Source: Pantoea sp. WMus005 (GTDB taxonomy: Bacteria > Pseudomonadota > Gammaproteobacteria > Enterobacterales > Enterobacteriaceae). From it: a stretch of DNA of 64,000 nucleotides. The stretch spans positions 1 to 64,000 of the forward strand of contig NZ_JACBXU010000002.1 in the NCBI RefSeq assembly GCF_013415305.1, written 5' to 3'. Below, one piece after another: positions 38,900 to 46,774 of the stretch. Within the stretch, counting starts at the first letter, position 1; each line of letters starts with the position of its first letter. The position numbers were made by a program, and so were the translations under genes. The notes under the pieces are model-generated. The model was given only the letters and a program-made list of their open reading frames with translations, did not search any database and was not told the DNA's origin.

Positions 38900-39166
38900 G
38901 TGGAAATATTATTCGTATTAGGGTTTTTCCTGATGCTGTTGCTGACCGGCGTTTCGCTGATTGGCGTGCTGGCGGCACTGGTCGTCGCCACCATTGTAAT
39001 GTTTGTCGGTGGACTGTTCGCAATTGTTATCAAGGTGTTGCCGTGGCTGGTGCTGGCGGTGATCGCTGTGTGGCTACACCGGGCCTTTTTTGGCGACAGC
39101 GATGCGCGAGCGCGTCGTAAGCTGAGGCGTAAGATCAACAGGTTAGACCGCAAAGGCTGGCGCTAA
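38900..39166 (+). CDS. pspG: Phage-shock membrane protein PspG
   Basis: PspG is an inner-membrane effector of the phage-shock response to envelope damage. The 88-residue product (E. coli 80) has two to three hydrophobic segments, starting MEILFVLGFFLMLLLTGVSL and followed by ALVVATIVMFVGGLFAIVIKVLPWLVL. Its tail is strongly basic and longer than in E. coli (RARRKLRRKINRLDRKGWR). The start is a GTG at 38900 with AAGGAG seven bases upstream. The sigma-54 promoter supports the call. The other psp genes are not in this window. Confidence 0.9.
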   Translation: MEILFVLGFFLMLLLTGVSLIGVLAALVVATIVMFVGGLFAIVIKVLPWLVLAVIAVWLHRAFFGDSDARARRKLRRKINRLDRKGWR

Positions 39167-39339
39167 ATGCGGTAGCGATCACAGTGTGAGAGATTGCTCA
39201 GTGCTGAACTGCAATTAAACATATTTTTTACTTATGTTTTCTGGCAGGATGCCTGTCGTCAAATCGATGTGCCATCGACTCGACATGAATTCATCGCCGC
39301 TGTCCCTACACCAGCGCGAACAAAAAATAAAAAAAAGAA

Positions 39340-39366
39340 GAGGGCTTCCCACGGGAAGCCCTTTTT
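39340..39366. terminator. Two-way terminator between pspG and qor
   Basis: AGGGCTTCCC-AC-GGGAAGCCCT is flanked by A-rich and T-rich runs, so it can serve qor on the minus strand and pspG on the plus strand. Confidence 0.85.
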
Positions 39367-39377
39367 GCTGACTGCGA

Positions 39378-40361
39378 TTACGGAATTAACAGGCAGGATC
39401 CCTGCGTGGCGCGGCTCTCCAGCATCTGGTGTGCCCTGCTGGCCTCTTTCAGCGCAAACTTCTGCTGCTCTGGCACATCCACTTTGATTGCGCCACTCGC
39501 CAGCAGCGAAAACAGCTCGGCGCTGGCGGTTTCCAGCTCCTGACGGTTGGTGACATAACCAAACAGTGAAGGACGGGTCACAAACAGCGAGCCTTTCTTA
39601 TTCAGAATGCTGAGATCAATGCCGGTCACCGGACCCGAAGCATTACCAAAACTCACCATCAGGCCATGACGGCGCAGTGAGTCCAGCGACGCTTCCCAGG
39701 TATCTTTGCCCACGGAGTCATACACCACTGCCACTTTTTTCCCTGCCGTCAGTTCGCTGACGCGCTGAGCAATATTCTCTTGGCGATAGTTAATGGTCGC
39801 CCAGGCACCGGCATTCTTCGCCATTGTGGCTTTTTCTGCTGAGCCCACGGTGCCGATCAAATGTGCACCCAGCGCTTTTGCCCACTGACAGGCGATTAAC
39901 CCGACGCCGCCAGCGGCCGCATGAAACAGGAAGGTCTCACCGGCGCTGATTTTATAGGTCTGGCGCAGCAGATATTGCGTGGTCAGTCCTTTCAGAAAGC
40001 TGGCTGCACCCTGCTCAAAGCTGATTGCTTCCGGAAGATGCATCAGGCGATCTTCCGCTACGTTGTGCACGTCGCTATAAGCGCCCATAGCCGCCATGCA
40101 GTAGACCACGCGATCGCCGGGTTTAAACAGGGTCACACCACGGCCCACCCGCGACACGACACCCGCGGCTTCCGTCCCCAGACCAGAGGGGAAATCGGCA
40201 ACCGGATAAAGTCCGCTGCGAACATAAGTATCGATGTAATTAATCCCGATAGCGCGATTCTCAACCTGCACTTCATGTTCGGCGGGGTCAGCAGGTTCAA
40301 AATCTGTCCACGCTAAAACGTCCGGGCCGCCATGTGCGCTGAACTGAATACGCTTTGCCAT
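39378..40361 (-). CDS. qor: NADPH:quinone oxidoreductase
   Basis: Qor is a zinc-free medium-chain dehydrogenase reducing quinones with NADPH. From the ATG at 40361 (GGAG upstream) it is 327 aa, the E. coli length. Features are the GroES-like N-terminal domain with AIGINYIDTYVRSGLYP and GLGTEAAGVV, and the Rossmann motif FLFHAAAGGVGLIACQWAKALGA. The C-terminus LESRATQGSCLLIP is as in the family. The longer opening to 40409 crosses the dnaB promoter side. It is divergent from dnaB, the same arrangement as in E. coli. Confidence 0.95.
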   Translation of the reverse strand: MAKRIQFSAHGGPDVLAWTDFEPADPAEHEVQVENRAIGINYIDTYVRSGLYPVADFPSGLGTEAAGVVSRVGRGVTLFKPGDRVVYCMAAMGAYSDVHNVAEDRLMHLPEAISFEQGAASFLKGLTTQYLLRQTYKISAGETFLFHAAAGGVGLIACQWAKALGAHLIGTVGSAEKATMAKNAGAWATINYRQENIAQRVSELTAGKKVAVVYDSVGKDTWEASLDSLRRHGLMVSFGNASGPVTGIDLSILNKKGSLFVTRPSLFGYVTNRQELETASAELFSLLASGAIKVDVPEQQKFALKEASRAHQMLESRATQGSCLLIP

Positions 40362-40457
40362 TCTGACTCCTGTGATTGTTTCATCATGAGGGTGAGGCAC
40401 GCACCCCAACTAAGGTATACTTGCGCGTCCCCACAGAAGATCGGTAATGCATTCACT

Positions 40458-41864
40458 ATGGCAGGAAATAAACCCACCAACAAATCGAACGAAACGCAGG
40501 ATCGCCAGCTCGCAGGCGTGAAAATGCCCCCGCATTCTCTGGAAGCGGAGCAGTCGGTGCTCGGTGGGTTAATGCTGGATAACGAGCGCTGGGATAACGT
40601 CTCCGAGCGCGTCGTCGCGAATGACTTTTACAACCGCTCGCATCGGCTGATTTTTTCCGAGATGCAGCGGCTGCTGGAAAACAGCAAACCCATTGACCTG
40701 ATTACGCTCTCCGAATCGCTGGAAACGCGTGGCGAACTGGAGATGGCGGGCGGCTTCGCCTATCTGGCTGAGCTGGCGAAAAACACCCCAAGCGCGGCGA
40801 ACATCGGCGCTTATGCCGATATCGTGCGTGAGCGGGCGGTGGTGCGTGAGATGATCTCCGTCGCCAACCAGATTGCCGATGCCGGTTATGATCCGCAGGG
40901 ACGTAACAGCGAAGAGCTGCTCGACTTCGCGGAGTCGAACGTCTTTAAAATTGCGGAAGCGCGCGCGGATAAAGATGCTGGTCCAAAAAACATTGAGCAG
41001 ATTCTGGAATCGACCGTTTCCCGTATTGAATCGCTCTATCAGACTCCGCACGATGGTGTCACTGGCGTTGATACCGGCTATCAGGATCTGAATAAAAAGA
41101 CGGCGGGGCTGCAGGGCTCTGACCTGATTATTGTCGCTGCACGTCCCTCGATGGGTAAAACCACCTTTGCGATGAACCTGTGCGAAAACGCCGCCATGCT
41201 GCAGGAGAAGCCGGTGCTGATCTTCAGTCTGGAAATGCCCAGCGAGCAGATCATGATGCGTATGCTGGCTTCGCTCTCCCGCGTCGATCAGACCCGCATC
41301 CGAACCGGACAGCTGGATGATGAGGACTGGGCGCGAATCTCCGGCACCATGGGCATCCTGCTTGAGAAGAAGAACATGTACATTGATGACTCTTCTGGCC
41401 TGACGCCTACCGAAGTGCGTTCGCGTGCCCGGCGCATCTACCGTGAAAACGGTGGATTAAGCATGATAATGATCGACTACCTGCAGCTGATGCGCGTTCC
41501 GGCGCTGTCGGACAACCGTACGCTGGAAATTGCGGAGATCTCCCGCTCGCTGAAAGCGCTGGCCAAAGAGCTGAATGTGCCGGTGGTGGCGCTGTCACAG
41601 CTTAACCGCTCACTGGAACAGCGTGCCGATAAACGTCCGGTCAACTCGGATCTGCGTGAATCAGGCTCGATCGAGCAGGATGCGGATTTGATCATGTTTA
41701 TCTATCGCGATGAGGTTTACCACGAAAACAGCGATCTCAAAGGGATCGCCGAGATCATTCTGGGTAAGCAGCGTAACGGTCCGATCGGTACAGTACGGCT
41801 GACATTCAACGGTCAGTGGTCGCGCTTTGATAACTACGCTGGCCCGCAATACGACGACGAATAA
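40458..41864 (+). CDS. dnaB: Replicative DNA helicase
   Basis: DnaB is the hexameric 5'-3' helicase at the replication fork. From the ATG at 40458 it is 468 aa (E. coli 471). The N-terminal primase-interacting domain begins around PPHSLEAEQSVLGGLMLDNERW. The RecA-like domain has Walker A ARPSMGKTTFAMNL, Walker B IMIDYLQLM and the arginine-finger region KQRNGPIGTVRLTF. The end SRFDNYAGPQYDDE is invariant in enterics. The opening at 40332 includes 42 residues antisense to qor that homologues lack. No intein is present. In E. coli alr follows; here it does not. Confidence 0.97.
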   Translation: MAGNKPTNKSNETQDRQLAGVKMPPHSLEAEQSVLGGLMLDNERWDNVSERVVANDFYNRSHRLIFSEMQRLLENSKPIDLITLSESLETRGELEMAGGFAYLAELAKNTPSAANIGAYADIVRERAVVREMISVANQIADAGYDPQGRNSEELLDFAESNVFKIAEARADKDAGPKNIEQILESTVSRIESLYQTPHDGVTGVDTGYQDLNKKTAGLQGSDLIIVAARPSMGKTTFAMNLCENAAMLQEKPVLIFSLEMPSEQIMMRMLASLSRVDQTRIRTGQLDDEDWARISGTMGILLEKKNMYIDDSSGLTPTEVRSRARRIYRENGGLSMIMIDYLQLMRVPALSDNRTLEIAEISRSLKALAKELNVPVVALSQLNRSLEQRADKRPVNSDLRESGSIEQDADLIMFIYRDEVYHENSDLKGIAEIILGKQRNGPIGTVRLTFNGQWSRFDNYAGPQYDDE

Positions 41865-41876
41865 TCCCCGGTTTGT

Positions 41877-41905
41877 GCTGTCATGCACGATCTGTGCATG
41901 ACAGC
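41877..41905. repeat. Perfect 12-bp hairpin after dnaB
   Basis: GCTGTCATGCAC / GTGCATGACAGC with a 5-base loop begins 13 bases after dnaB and has no T tract. It could be a transcript-end stabiliser or a protein site ahead of the Lrp-type gene. Confidence 0.65.
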
Positions 41906-41993
41906 CCCCATCATCAGAAAATAGTGTTGGACAACCTCTCGGGTTATCGGGTTATCTGTAACAAAGCGACGCCCATCACGCTGTGGAAACGGA

Positions 41994-42473
41994 ATGACTC
42001 ACGTAGACGATTACGACCTTAAAATCCTGACTTTACTCCAATCTAACGGCCGTCTGACCAATCAGGAACTCAGCGATCTGGTCGGCCTTTCCGCCTCACA
42101 ATGTTCCCGCCGCCGTATCAATCTGGAACAGGCTAATCTCATCCTGGGCTATCACGCCCGGTTGTCGCCAGATGCGATCGGGCTTGGCATGGTGGGATTA
42201 ATTGAGGTGCGCTTAATCAACCACACCGCCGAATATGTTGAGAGCTTTCACCGCATGGTGGAGCAGGAGCAGGCAATCGTGGATGCCTATAAAACCACTG
42301 GCGATGCTGACTATCTGCTCAAAGTAGCGGTAGCCGATCTCAATTCGCTCAGTGCGTTAATCAGCCAGTTAGTCGCGGGCCACCAGAGTGTTTCCCATGT
42401 GAAAACCTCGGTGGTGTTGGGACGAATGAAAGAGAACGGGCTGATGATGATGCCTGAGAAGAAGACGCGCTAA
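41994..42473 (+). CDS. Lrp/AsnC-family transcriptional regulator
   Basis: The 159-residue product has an N-terminal winged helix-turn-helix (DDYDLKILTLLQSNGRLTNQELSDLVGLSASQCSRRRINLE) and a C-terminal RAM/AsnC ligand-binding domain with VEQEQAIVDAYKTTGDADYLLKV. This is the standard size for local Lrp-type regulators of amino-acid genes. It is not Lrp itself. A palindrome with ATTGTG/CACAAT arms starts 11 bases past its stop and ahead of the YitT-type gene and tyrB, which are its likely targets. Ligand unknown; an amino acid is the usual effector. Confidence 0.87.
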   Translation: MTHVDDYDLKILTLLQSNGRLTNQELSDLVGLSASQCSRRRINLEQANLILGYHARLSPDAIGLGMVGLIEVRLINHTAEYVESFHRMVEQEQAIVDAYKTTGDADYLLKVAVADLNSLSALISQLVAGHQSVSHVKTSVVLGRMKENGLMMMPEKKTR

Positions 42474-42483
42474 AAAGGTGCGC

Positions 42484-42506
42484 ATTGTGTGGTTTTGGTG
42501 CACAAT
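42484..42506. promoter_or_regulatory. Candidate operator ahead of the yitT-like/tyrB pair
   Basis: ATTGTG and CACAAT form a perfect 6-bp inverted repeat across 11 bases (42484-42489 and 42501-42506). It is the main palindrome in the 240-base gap after the Lrp-type gene. The link to that regulator is inferred from position. Confidence 0.5.
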
Positions 42507-42713
42507 TTCGCTAATAAATGCAAACAACGCGCATGATGAGGGACTTTAACGCATGGATTAACGGTGTCGGCCGAAATTTATGCACAAAGTTACTTTAAAA
42601 GCGCCTTGGATATCAACAGGATATCGCTGGCGCCGGCTTTACAGCAGTTCAATGGTGTGGCGATGGTCTGTTTTTTGCATCTGAACCGCATCATTTGCAC
42701 TGAGAAAACCCCC

Positions 42714-43328
42714 ATGGATAACATCGCAGAACCCTCCCGCGTCCCGCATTCACGCATTGAAGATGCGCTGGCGATGGTGCTTGGCACCCTGATGGTCTCG
42801 TTCGGCGTTATTATGCTGAAACAGGCGGGCGCGCTGACCGGCAGCACCGCAGGTATCGCCTTTCTGATCAGTTATCTCTCGCCGCTTTCGTTTGGCAGCA
42901 CGTTCTTCCTGATCAATATCCCTTTTTACTGGCTGGCGGTAAAACGCATGGGCTGGGAATTTACCCTGAAAACCTTCTGCGCTGTCGGGCTGGTGTCGCT
43001 GTTCACCCAGCTGCACCCGCTGTTCGTCCACTTTTCTGACGTTAACCCCTTCTATGCGACACTGTTCGGTAACGTCATCATGGGAATCGGGTTTATAGTG
43101 TTATTTCGTCATAAGGCGAGCCTGGGCGGCATCAATATTCTGGCCCTGTGGCTACAGGATCGCTTTGGGATCCGCGCGGGTAAGCTGCAAATGGCGGTTG
43201 ATACCTGCGTCGTGCTGGCGTCACTGTTTGTGGTGAGTGGCCCCATCCTGCTCGCGTCGATTGCAGGTGCGGTGATCCTGAATCTGATTATTGCAATGAA
43301 CCACCGTCCGGGACGCTATCGGGTTTAA
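42714..43328 (+). CDS. YitT-type (5-TM) membrane protein
   Basis: The 204-residue protein from the ATG at 42714 has five hydrophobic segments and the YitT-family features: MVLGTLMVSFGVIMLKQAGALTGSTAGIAFLISY at the start, FFLINIPFYWLAVKRMG, GIGFIVLFRHKASLGGINILALWLQDRFG and a short basic tail. The family's transport function is not established. The open frame runs back to a GTG at 42564 without a convincing ribosome site; that extension lacks a family match, and the chosen start also has only a weak site. tyrB begins 39 bases after the stop, so the two are probably co-transcribed. Confidence 0.8.
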   Translation: MDNIAEPSRVPHSRIEDALAMVLGTLMVSFGVIMLKQAGALTGSTAGIAFLISYLSPLSFGSTFFLINIPFYWLAVKRMGWEFTLKTFCAVGLVSLFTQLHPLFVHFSDVNPFYATLFGNVIMGIGFIVLFRHKASLGGINILALWLQDRFGIRAGKLQMAVDTCVVLASLFVVSGPILLASIAGAVILNLIIAMNHRPGRYRV

Positions 43329-43367
43329 CCGCTTCTATCCTCTGGACCAATCATGGAGACCTACACC

Positions 43368-44561
43368 GTGTTTCAAAACGTCGATGCCTATGCTGGCGAT
43401 CCGATTCTGTCGTTGATGGAAGCCTTCAAACAAGACCCACGCGAACACAAAGTTAACCTGAGTATCGGGCTCTATTACGATGAAAAGGGCATTATTCCGC
43501 AGCTAAAGGCCGTAGCGGCTGCCGAAGAACAGCTCTATGCTGAGCCGCATCAGGCATCGCTCTATCTGCCAATGGAAGGGCTGAACAGCTACCGTAATGC
43601 GATTGCACCGCTGCTGTTTGGTGCCGACCATCCGGTGTTAAAGGCGGGCCGTATTGCGTCGATTCAGACGCTGGGTGGTTCTGGCGCGCTGAAAGTGGGT
43701 GCGGATTTCCTGAAGCGCTACTTCCCGCAGTCTGCGGTCTGGGTCAGCGATCCGACCTGGGAAAACCACGTCGCGATATTTAATGGCGCAGGTTTTGATG
43801 TCAATACCTATCCCTGGTATGACGCTGAGACGCACGGTGTGCGGTTTGATGCCTTTATCAGCACCCTGAAAACCCTGCCAGCGCAGAGCATCGTGCTGCT
43901 GCATCCCTGCTGTCATAACCCGACCGGCGCTGATCTGACTGATGCGCAGTGGGATCAGACCATTGAGGTGCTGAAAGCACAGCAACTGATTCCTTTCCTG
44001 GATATCGCCTATCAGGGCTTTGGTGCCGGTATGCAGCAGGATGCCTATGCACTGCGTGCGGTTGCGGCGGCGGATTTGCCTGCGCTGGTCAGCAACTCCT
44101 TCTCCAAAATCTTCTCGCTCTATGGTGAGCGCGTGGGCGGTCTTTCCATCGTCTGTGACAGCGCCGAAGAGTCAGCACGCGTGCTGGGTCAGTTAAAAGC
44201 CACCGTTCGCCGCAATTATTCCAGCCCGCCTAACTTTGGTGCACAGGTTGTTGCGCGCGTGCTCAACGATGAGTCACTGAAAGCCAGCTGGCTGGCTGAA
44301 GTCGAAGAGATGCGTCTGCGTATTCTCGCGATGCGTCAGTCGCTGGTGGACGTGCTGAGTACCGCTCTGCCAGGTAAAAACTTCGACTATCTGCTGAAGC
44401 AGCGTGGCATGTTCAGCTATACCGGCCTGAGTGCGCAGCAGGTCGATCGTCTGCGTAACGAATTTGGCATCTATCTGGTGGGCAGCGGTCGCATGTGTGT
44501 GGCCGGTCTGAACAGCAAAAACGTGCATCAGGTCGCTGAAGCGTTTGCCGCCGTGATGTAA
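43368..44561 (+). CDS. tyrB: Aromatic-amino-acid aminotransferase
   Basis: TyrB makes tyrosine and phenylalanine (also leucine) from their keto acids by PLP-dependent transamination. From the GTG at 43368, nine bases after GGAG, the product is 397 aa, the E. coli length, beginning (M)[20 protein letters not shown]. An ATG at 43353 would add five residues and destroy that ribosome site. The PLP lysine is in [17 protein letters not shown]. Other family blocks are [12 protein letters not shown] and VRRNYSSPP. No TyrR box is visible, unlike E. coli tyrB, and the 39-base gap leaves little room for one. Confidence 0.95.
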   Translation: MFQNVDAYAGDPILSLMEAFKQDPREHKVNLSIGLYYDEKGIIPQLKAVAAAEEQLYAEPHQASLYLPMEGLNSYRNAIAPLLFGADHPVLKAGRIASIQTLGGSGALKVGADFLKRYFPQSAVWVSDPTWENHVAIFNGAGFDVNTYPWYDAETHGVRFDAFISTLKTLPAQSIVLLHPCCHNPTGADLTDAQWDQTIEVLKAQQLIPFLDIAYQGFGAGMQQDAYALRAVAAADLPALVSNSFSKIFSLYGERVGGLSIVCDSAEESARVLGQLKATVRRNYSSPPNFGAQVVARVLNDESLKASWLAEVEEMRLRILAMRQSLVDVLSTALPGKNFDYLLKQRGMFSYTGLSAQQVDRLRNEFGIYLVGSGRMCVAGLNSKNVHQVAEAFAAVM

Positions 44562-44576
44562 CGGCAGGCAGGCTGT

Positions 44577-44612
44577 AAAAAAACCGTCAGGGTTCTCTCT
44601 GGCGGTTTTTTT
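44577..44612 (+). terminator. tyrB terminator
   Basis: AAACCGTCAG / CTGGCGGTTT with an 8-base loop and a T7 tract, 15 bases after the tyrB stop. Confidence 0.9.
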
Positions 44613-44681
44613 ATGGGTCAGGGTTTACCTTTCAGCGACATGCTGCACACTTAAACGGGATAACCGTTTCAGGAATAAGCT

Positions 44682-45101
44682 ATGTGGCATCAACAAACTA
44701 TTACGCTGAGCGCGAAGTCGCGTGGGTTTCATCTGGTCACCGATGAGATTGTTAACGCGCTCACAGGACTGCGTGATATCAAAACCGGTCTGCTGCATCT
44801 GCTGTTACAGCACACCTCGGCGTCGTTAACCTTAAACGAGAATTGCGACCCGACAGTGCGTAGCGACATGGAGCAGCATTTCATGCGGCACGTGCCGGAA
44901 AATGCGCCTTATCAGCACGACTACGAAGGGCGTGATGATATGCCAGCGCACATCAAATCTTCGACCTTAGGGGTTTCGTTGTTATTACCGGTTCAGCGGG
45001 GACGTCTGGTGCTGGGCACCTGGCAGGGTATCTGGCTGGGCGAGCATCGCATTGAGGGCGGTGCCAGGCGGATTGTCGCCACTTTACAAGGGGAAGCGTA
45101 A
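44682..45101 (+). CDS. yjbQ: YjbQ / UPF0047 family protein
   Basis: The 139-residue protein (E. coli YjbQ 138) has the UPF0047 signature [28 protein letters not shown], with conserved His, Asn and Asp residues, and [26 protein letters not shown]. The tail is [27 protein letters not shown]. Family members can give weak thiamine-phosphate synthase activity, hence the name secondary thiamine-phosphate synthase, but the physiological role is unclear. Its stop overlaps the yjbR start by one base. aphA, which lies near in E. coli, is not between tyrB and yjbQ here. Confidence 0.94.
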   Translation: MWHQQTITLSAKSRGFHLVTDEIVNALTGLRDIKTGLLHLLLQHTSASLTLNENCDPTVRSDMEQHFMRHVPENAPYQHDYEGRDDMPAHIKSSTLGVSLLLPVQRGRLVLGTWQGIWLGEHRIEGGARRIVATLQGEA

Positions 45102-45424
45102 TGAATAACTCAGACTTACTGACCTATTGCATGAGTAAGCCGGGCGCGGAGCAAAGCGTACACAGTGACTGGAAGGCCACACAGATTAAAAGCAACGGCG
45201 TGCTGTTTGCGATGGTGCATGAGGCAAAAGGGCGGCCAGCGGTCTCGCTGAAATCGACGCCGGCGCTGGCCGAGTTACTGCGTGAAGAGCATAGCGACAT
45301 CATTCCCAGTGAGCATCTGAACAAGTCACACTGGAGCACGCTGTTCCTGGACGGTTCGCTGAAAGATTCGCAGATCTACTATCTGGTCGATGCCTCATTC
45401 CAGCAGGTTGCAGCAGCCCGATAA
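45101..45424 (+). CDS. yjbR: MmcQ/YjbR family protein
   Basis: The 107-residue protein (E. coli YjbR 118 aa, so shorter at the C-terminus) has the double-wing DNA-binding-like fold of the MmcQ/YjbR family: YCMSKPGAEQSVHSDWKATQIK at the start, AELLREEHSDIIPSEHLNKSHWSTLFLDGSL in the middle and DSQIYYLVDASFQQV at the end. It is soluble and of unknown function. The ATG overlaps the yjbQ stop (TAATG), so the two form an operon that ends at a hairpin about 12 bases later. Confidence 0.93.
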   Translation: MNNSDLLTYCMSKPGAEQSVHSDWKATQIKSNGVLFAMVHEAKGRPAVSLKSTPALAELLREEHSDIIPSEHLNKSHWSTLFLDGSLKDSQIYYLVDASFQQVAAAR

Positions 45425-45431
45425 ACGGCAA

Positions 45432-45463
45432 TAAAAAACCCTCCTGCCAAAGCAAGAGGGTTT
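45432..45463. terminator. Two-way terminator between yjbR and the alcohol dehydrogenase
   Basis: AAACCCTC / GAGGGTTT arms around a 12-base loop. The A run on the left gives a T tract for the minus-strand gene; the plus side is weaker. Confidence 0.75.
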
Positions 45464-45476
45464 CAGATCGGACAGT

Positions 45477-46541
45477 TTACGCGGCAGGTTGCTCGCGCAG
45501 GGTGTTGATGTCGATAACAAAGCGGTATTTCACATCGCTTTTCAGCATGCGCTCATAGGCTTCGTTAATTTGATCCATCGCGATCAGTTCGATGTCTGAT
45601 GTAATGCCGTGTTCACCACAGAAATCAAGCATCTCCTGGGTTTCTGCGATGCCACCAATCAGTGAGCCTGCGATGCTGCGACGCTTGAAGATCAGGTTAA
45701 ACACTTGTGGTGCAGGGTGATCGTGCTCCGGTGCGCCAACCAGCGTCATGTTGCCATCCAGCTTCAGCAGGGTGATGAACGGGTTGAGATCGTGCTGAGC
45801 CGCGACAGTATTCAGAATGAAGTCAAAGCTGTTCGCGTGCTGCGCCATCTGCTCCGGATCTTTGGAGATGACGACTTCATCTGCACCCAGACGTTTGCCA
45901 TCTTCAATTTTGGATGGCGAGGTGGTGAACAGCACCACATGTGCACCCATGGCATGCGCGATTTTCACGCCCATATGGCCCAGGCCGCCTAAACCGACGA
46001 TACCCACTTTCTTACCAGGACCGACATTCCAGTGACGCAGTGGCGAATAGGTGGTGATACCGGCACACAGCAGCGGTGCAACACCCGCCAGCTCCAGGTT
46101 CTCCGGAATGCGCAGCACAAAACCTTCATCAACCACCATCGACGTTGAGTAACCGCCGTAAGTAATGGCGCCGGTTTCGCGATCTTCACCGTTATAGGTG
46201 CCGACAAAGCCATTTTCGCAATACTGCTCCAGACCCTGCTGACAGCTCGGACAACTGCGGCATGAATCGACCATACAGCCCACGCCGACCAGATCGCCGA
46301 CCTTGTATTTCTGCGTCTGCGGACCAACGGCGGTCACGCGACCAACAATTTCATGACCCGGAACTACAGGGAAAATGGTGTTTTTCCACTCATTACGGGC
46401 CTGGTGCAGGTCTGAGTGGCAAACGCCACAGAACAGCACTTCAAGCTGAACGTCATGGGCGCGCAGCTCACGCGGCTTAAAATCGAACGGTGCCAGTTTG
46501 GATTTTGCATCCTGAGCAGCATACGCATGCGTAATATTCAT
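45477..46541 (-). CDS. Zinc-dependent NAD(P) alcohol dehydrogenase (YahK/CAD type)
   Basis: This 354-residue medium-chain dehydrogenase resembles E. coli YahK and plant cinnamyl-alcohol dehydrogenases, which reduce a wide range of aldehydes, usually with NADPH. The catalytic-zinc cysteine and context are in FCGVCHSDLHQARNEW, with GHEIVGRV following. The structural-zinc cysteines are in CMVDSCRSCPSCQQGLEQYC. The Rossmann motif is VGIVGLGGLGHMGVKIAHAMGA. It is a single gene facing yjbR, with 233 bases to the uvrA end. It is not part of the E. coli gene order here. Confidence 0.9.
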   Translation of the reverse strand: MNITHAYAAQDAKSKLAPFDFKPRELRAHDVQLEVLFCGVCHSDLHQARNEWKNTIFPVVPGHEIVGRVTAVGPQTQKYKVGDLVGVGCMVDSCRSCPSCQQGLEQYCENGFVGTYNGEDRETGAITYGGYSTSMVVDEGFVLRIPENLELAGVAPLLCAGITTYSPLRHWNVGPGKKVGIVGLGGLGHMGVKIAHAMGAHVVLFTTSPSKIEDGKRLGADEVVISKDPEQMAQHANSFDFILNTVAAQHDLNPFITLLKLDGNMTLVGAPEHDHPAPQVFNLIFKRRSIAGSLIGGIAETQEMLDFCGEHGITSDIELIAMDQINEAYERMLKSDVKYRFVIDINTLREQPAA

Positions 46542-46742
46542 GGTGTCTCCAGTTTCGATGTGTCGTGAGTGTTATTCGATGAAGTGCAGCAGCGTTGAGG
46601 TGCTGCGAAAACAGGGCGACGTCAGAGACGTGCCAAAGAGGAACCGCTTAAGGATAGTCAGCGTGGGGAAAAGCGTATATGCCTATACATGTCTGAATCT
46701 TGCCTGATTCTGCATTTCTCTGGCTGAATCGGCAGAGGAGCG

Positions 46743-46767
46743 TAAAAGGCCCGCGCGTGGCGGGCCT
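46743..46767 (-). terminator. uvrA terminator
   Basis: AGGCCCG / CGGGCCT with a 7-base loop, followed on the minus strand by TTTT, just past the uvrA stop. Confidence 0.8.
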
Positions 46768-46774
46768 GAGAGAA

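Noticed and set aside
39194..39487. 97-codon open frame running into qor
   Set aside because: No ribosome site, crosses the terminator at 39340 and overlaps qor antisense.
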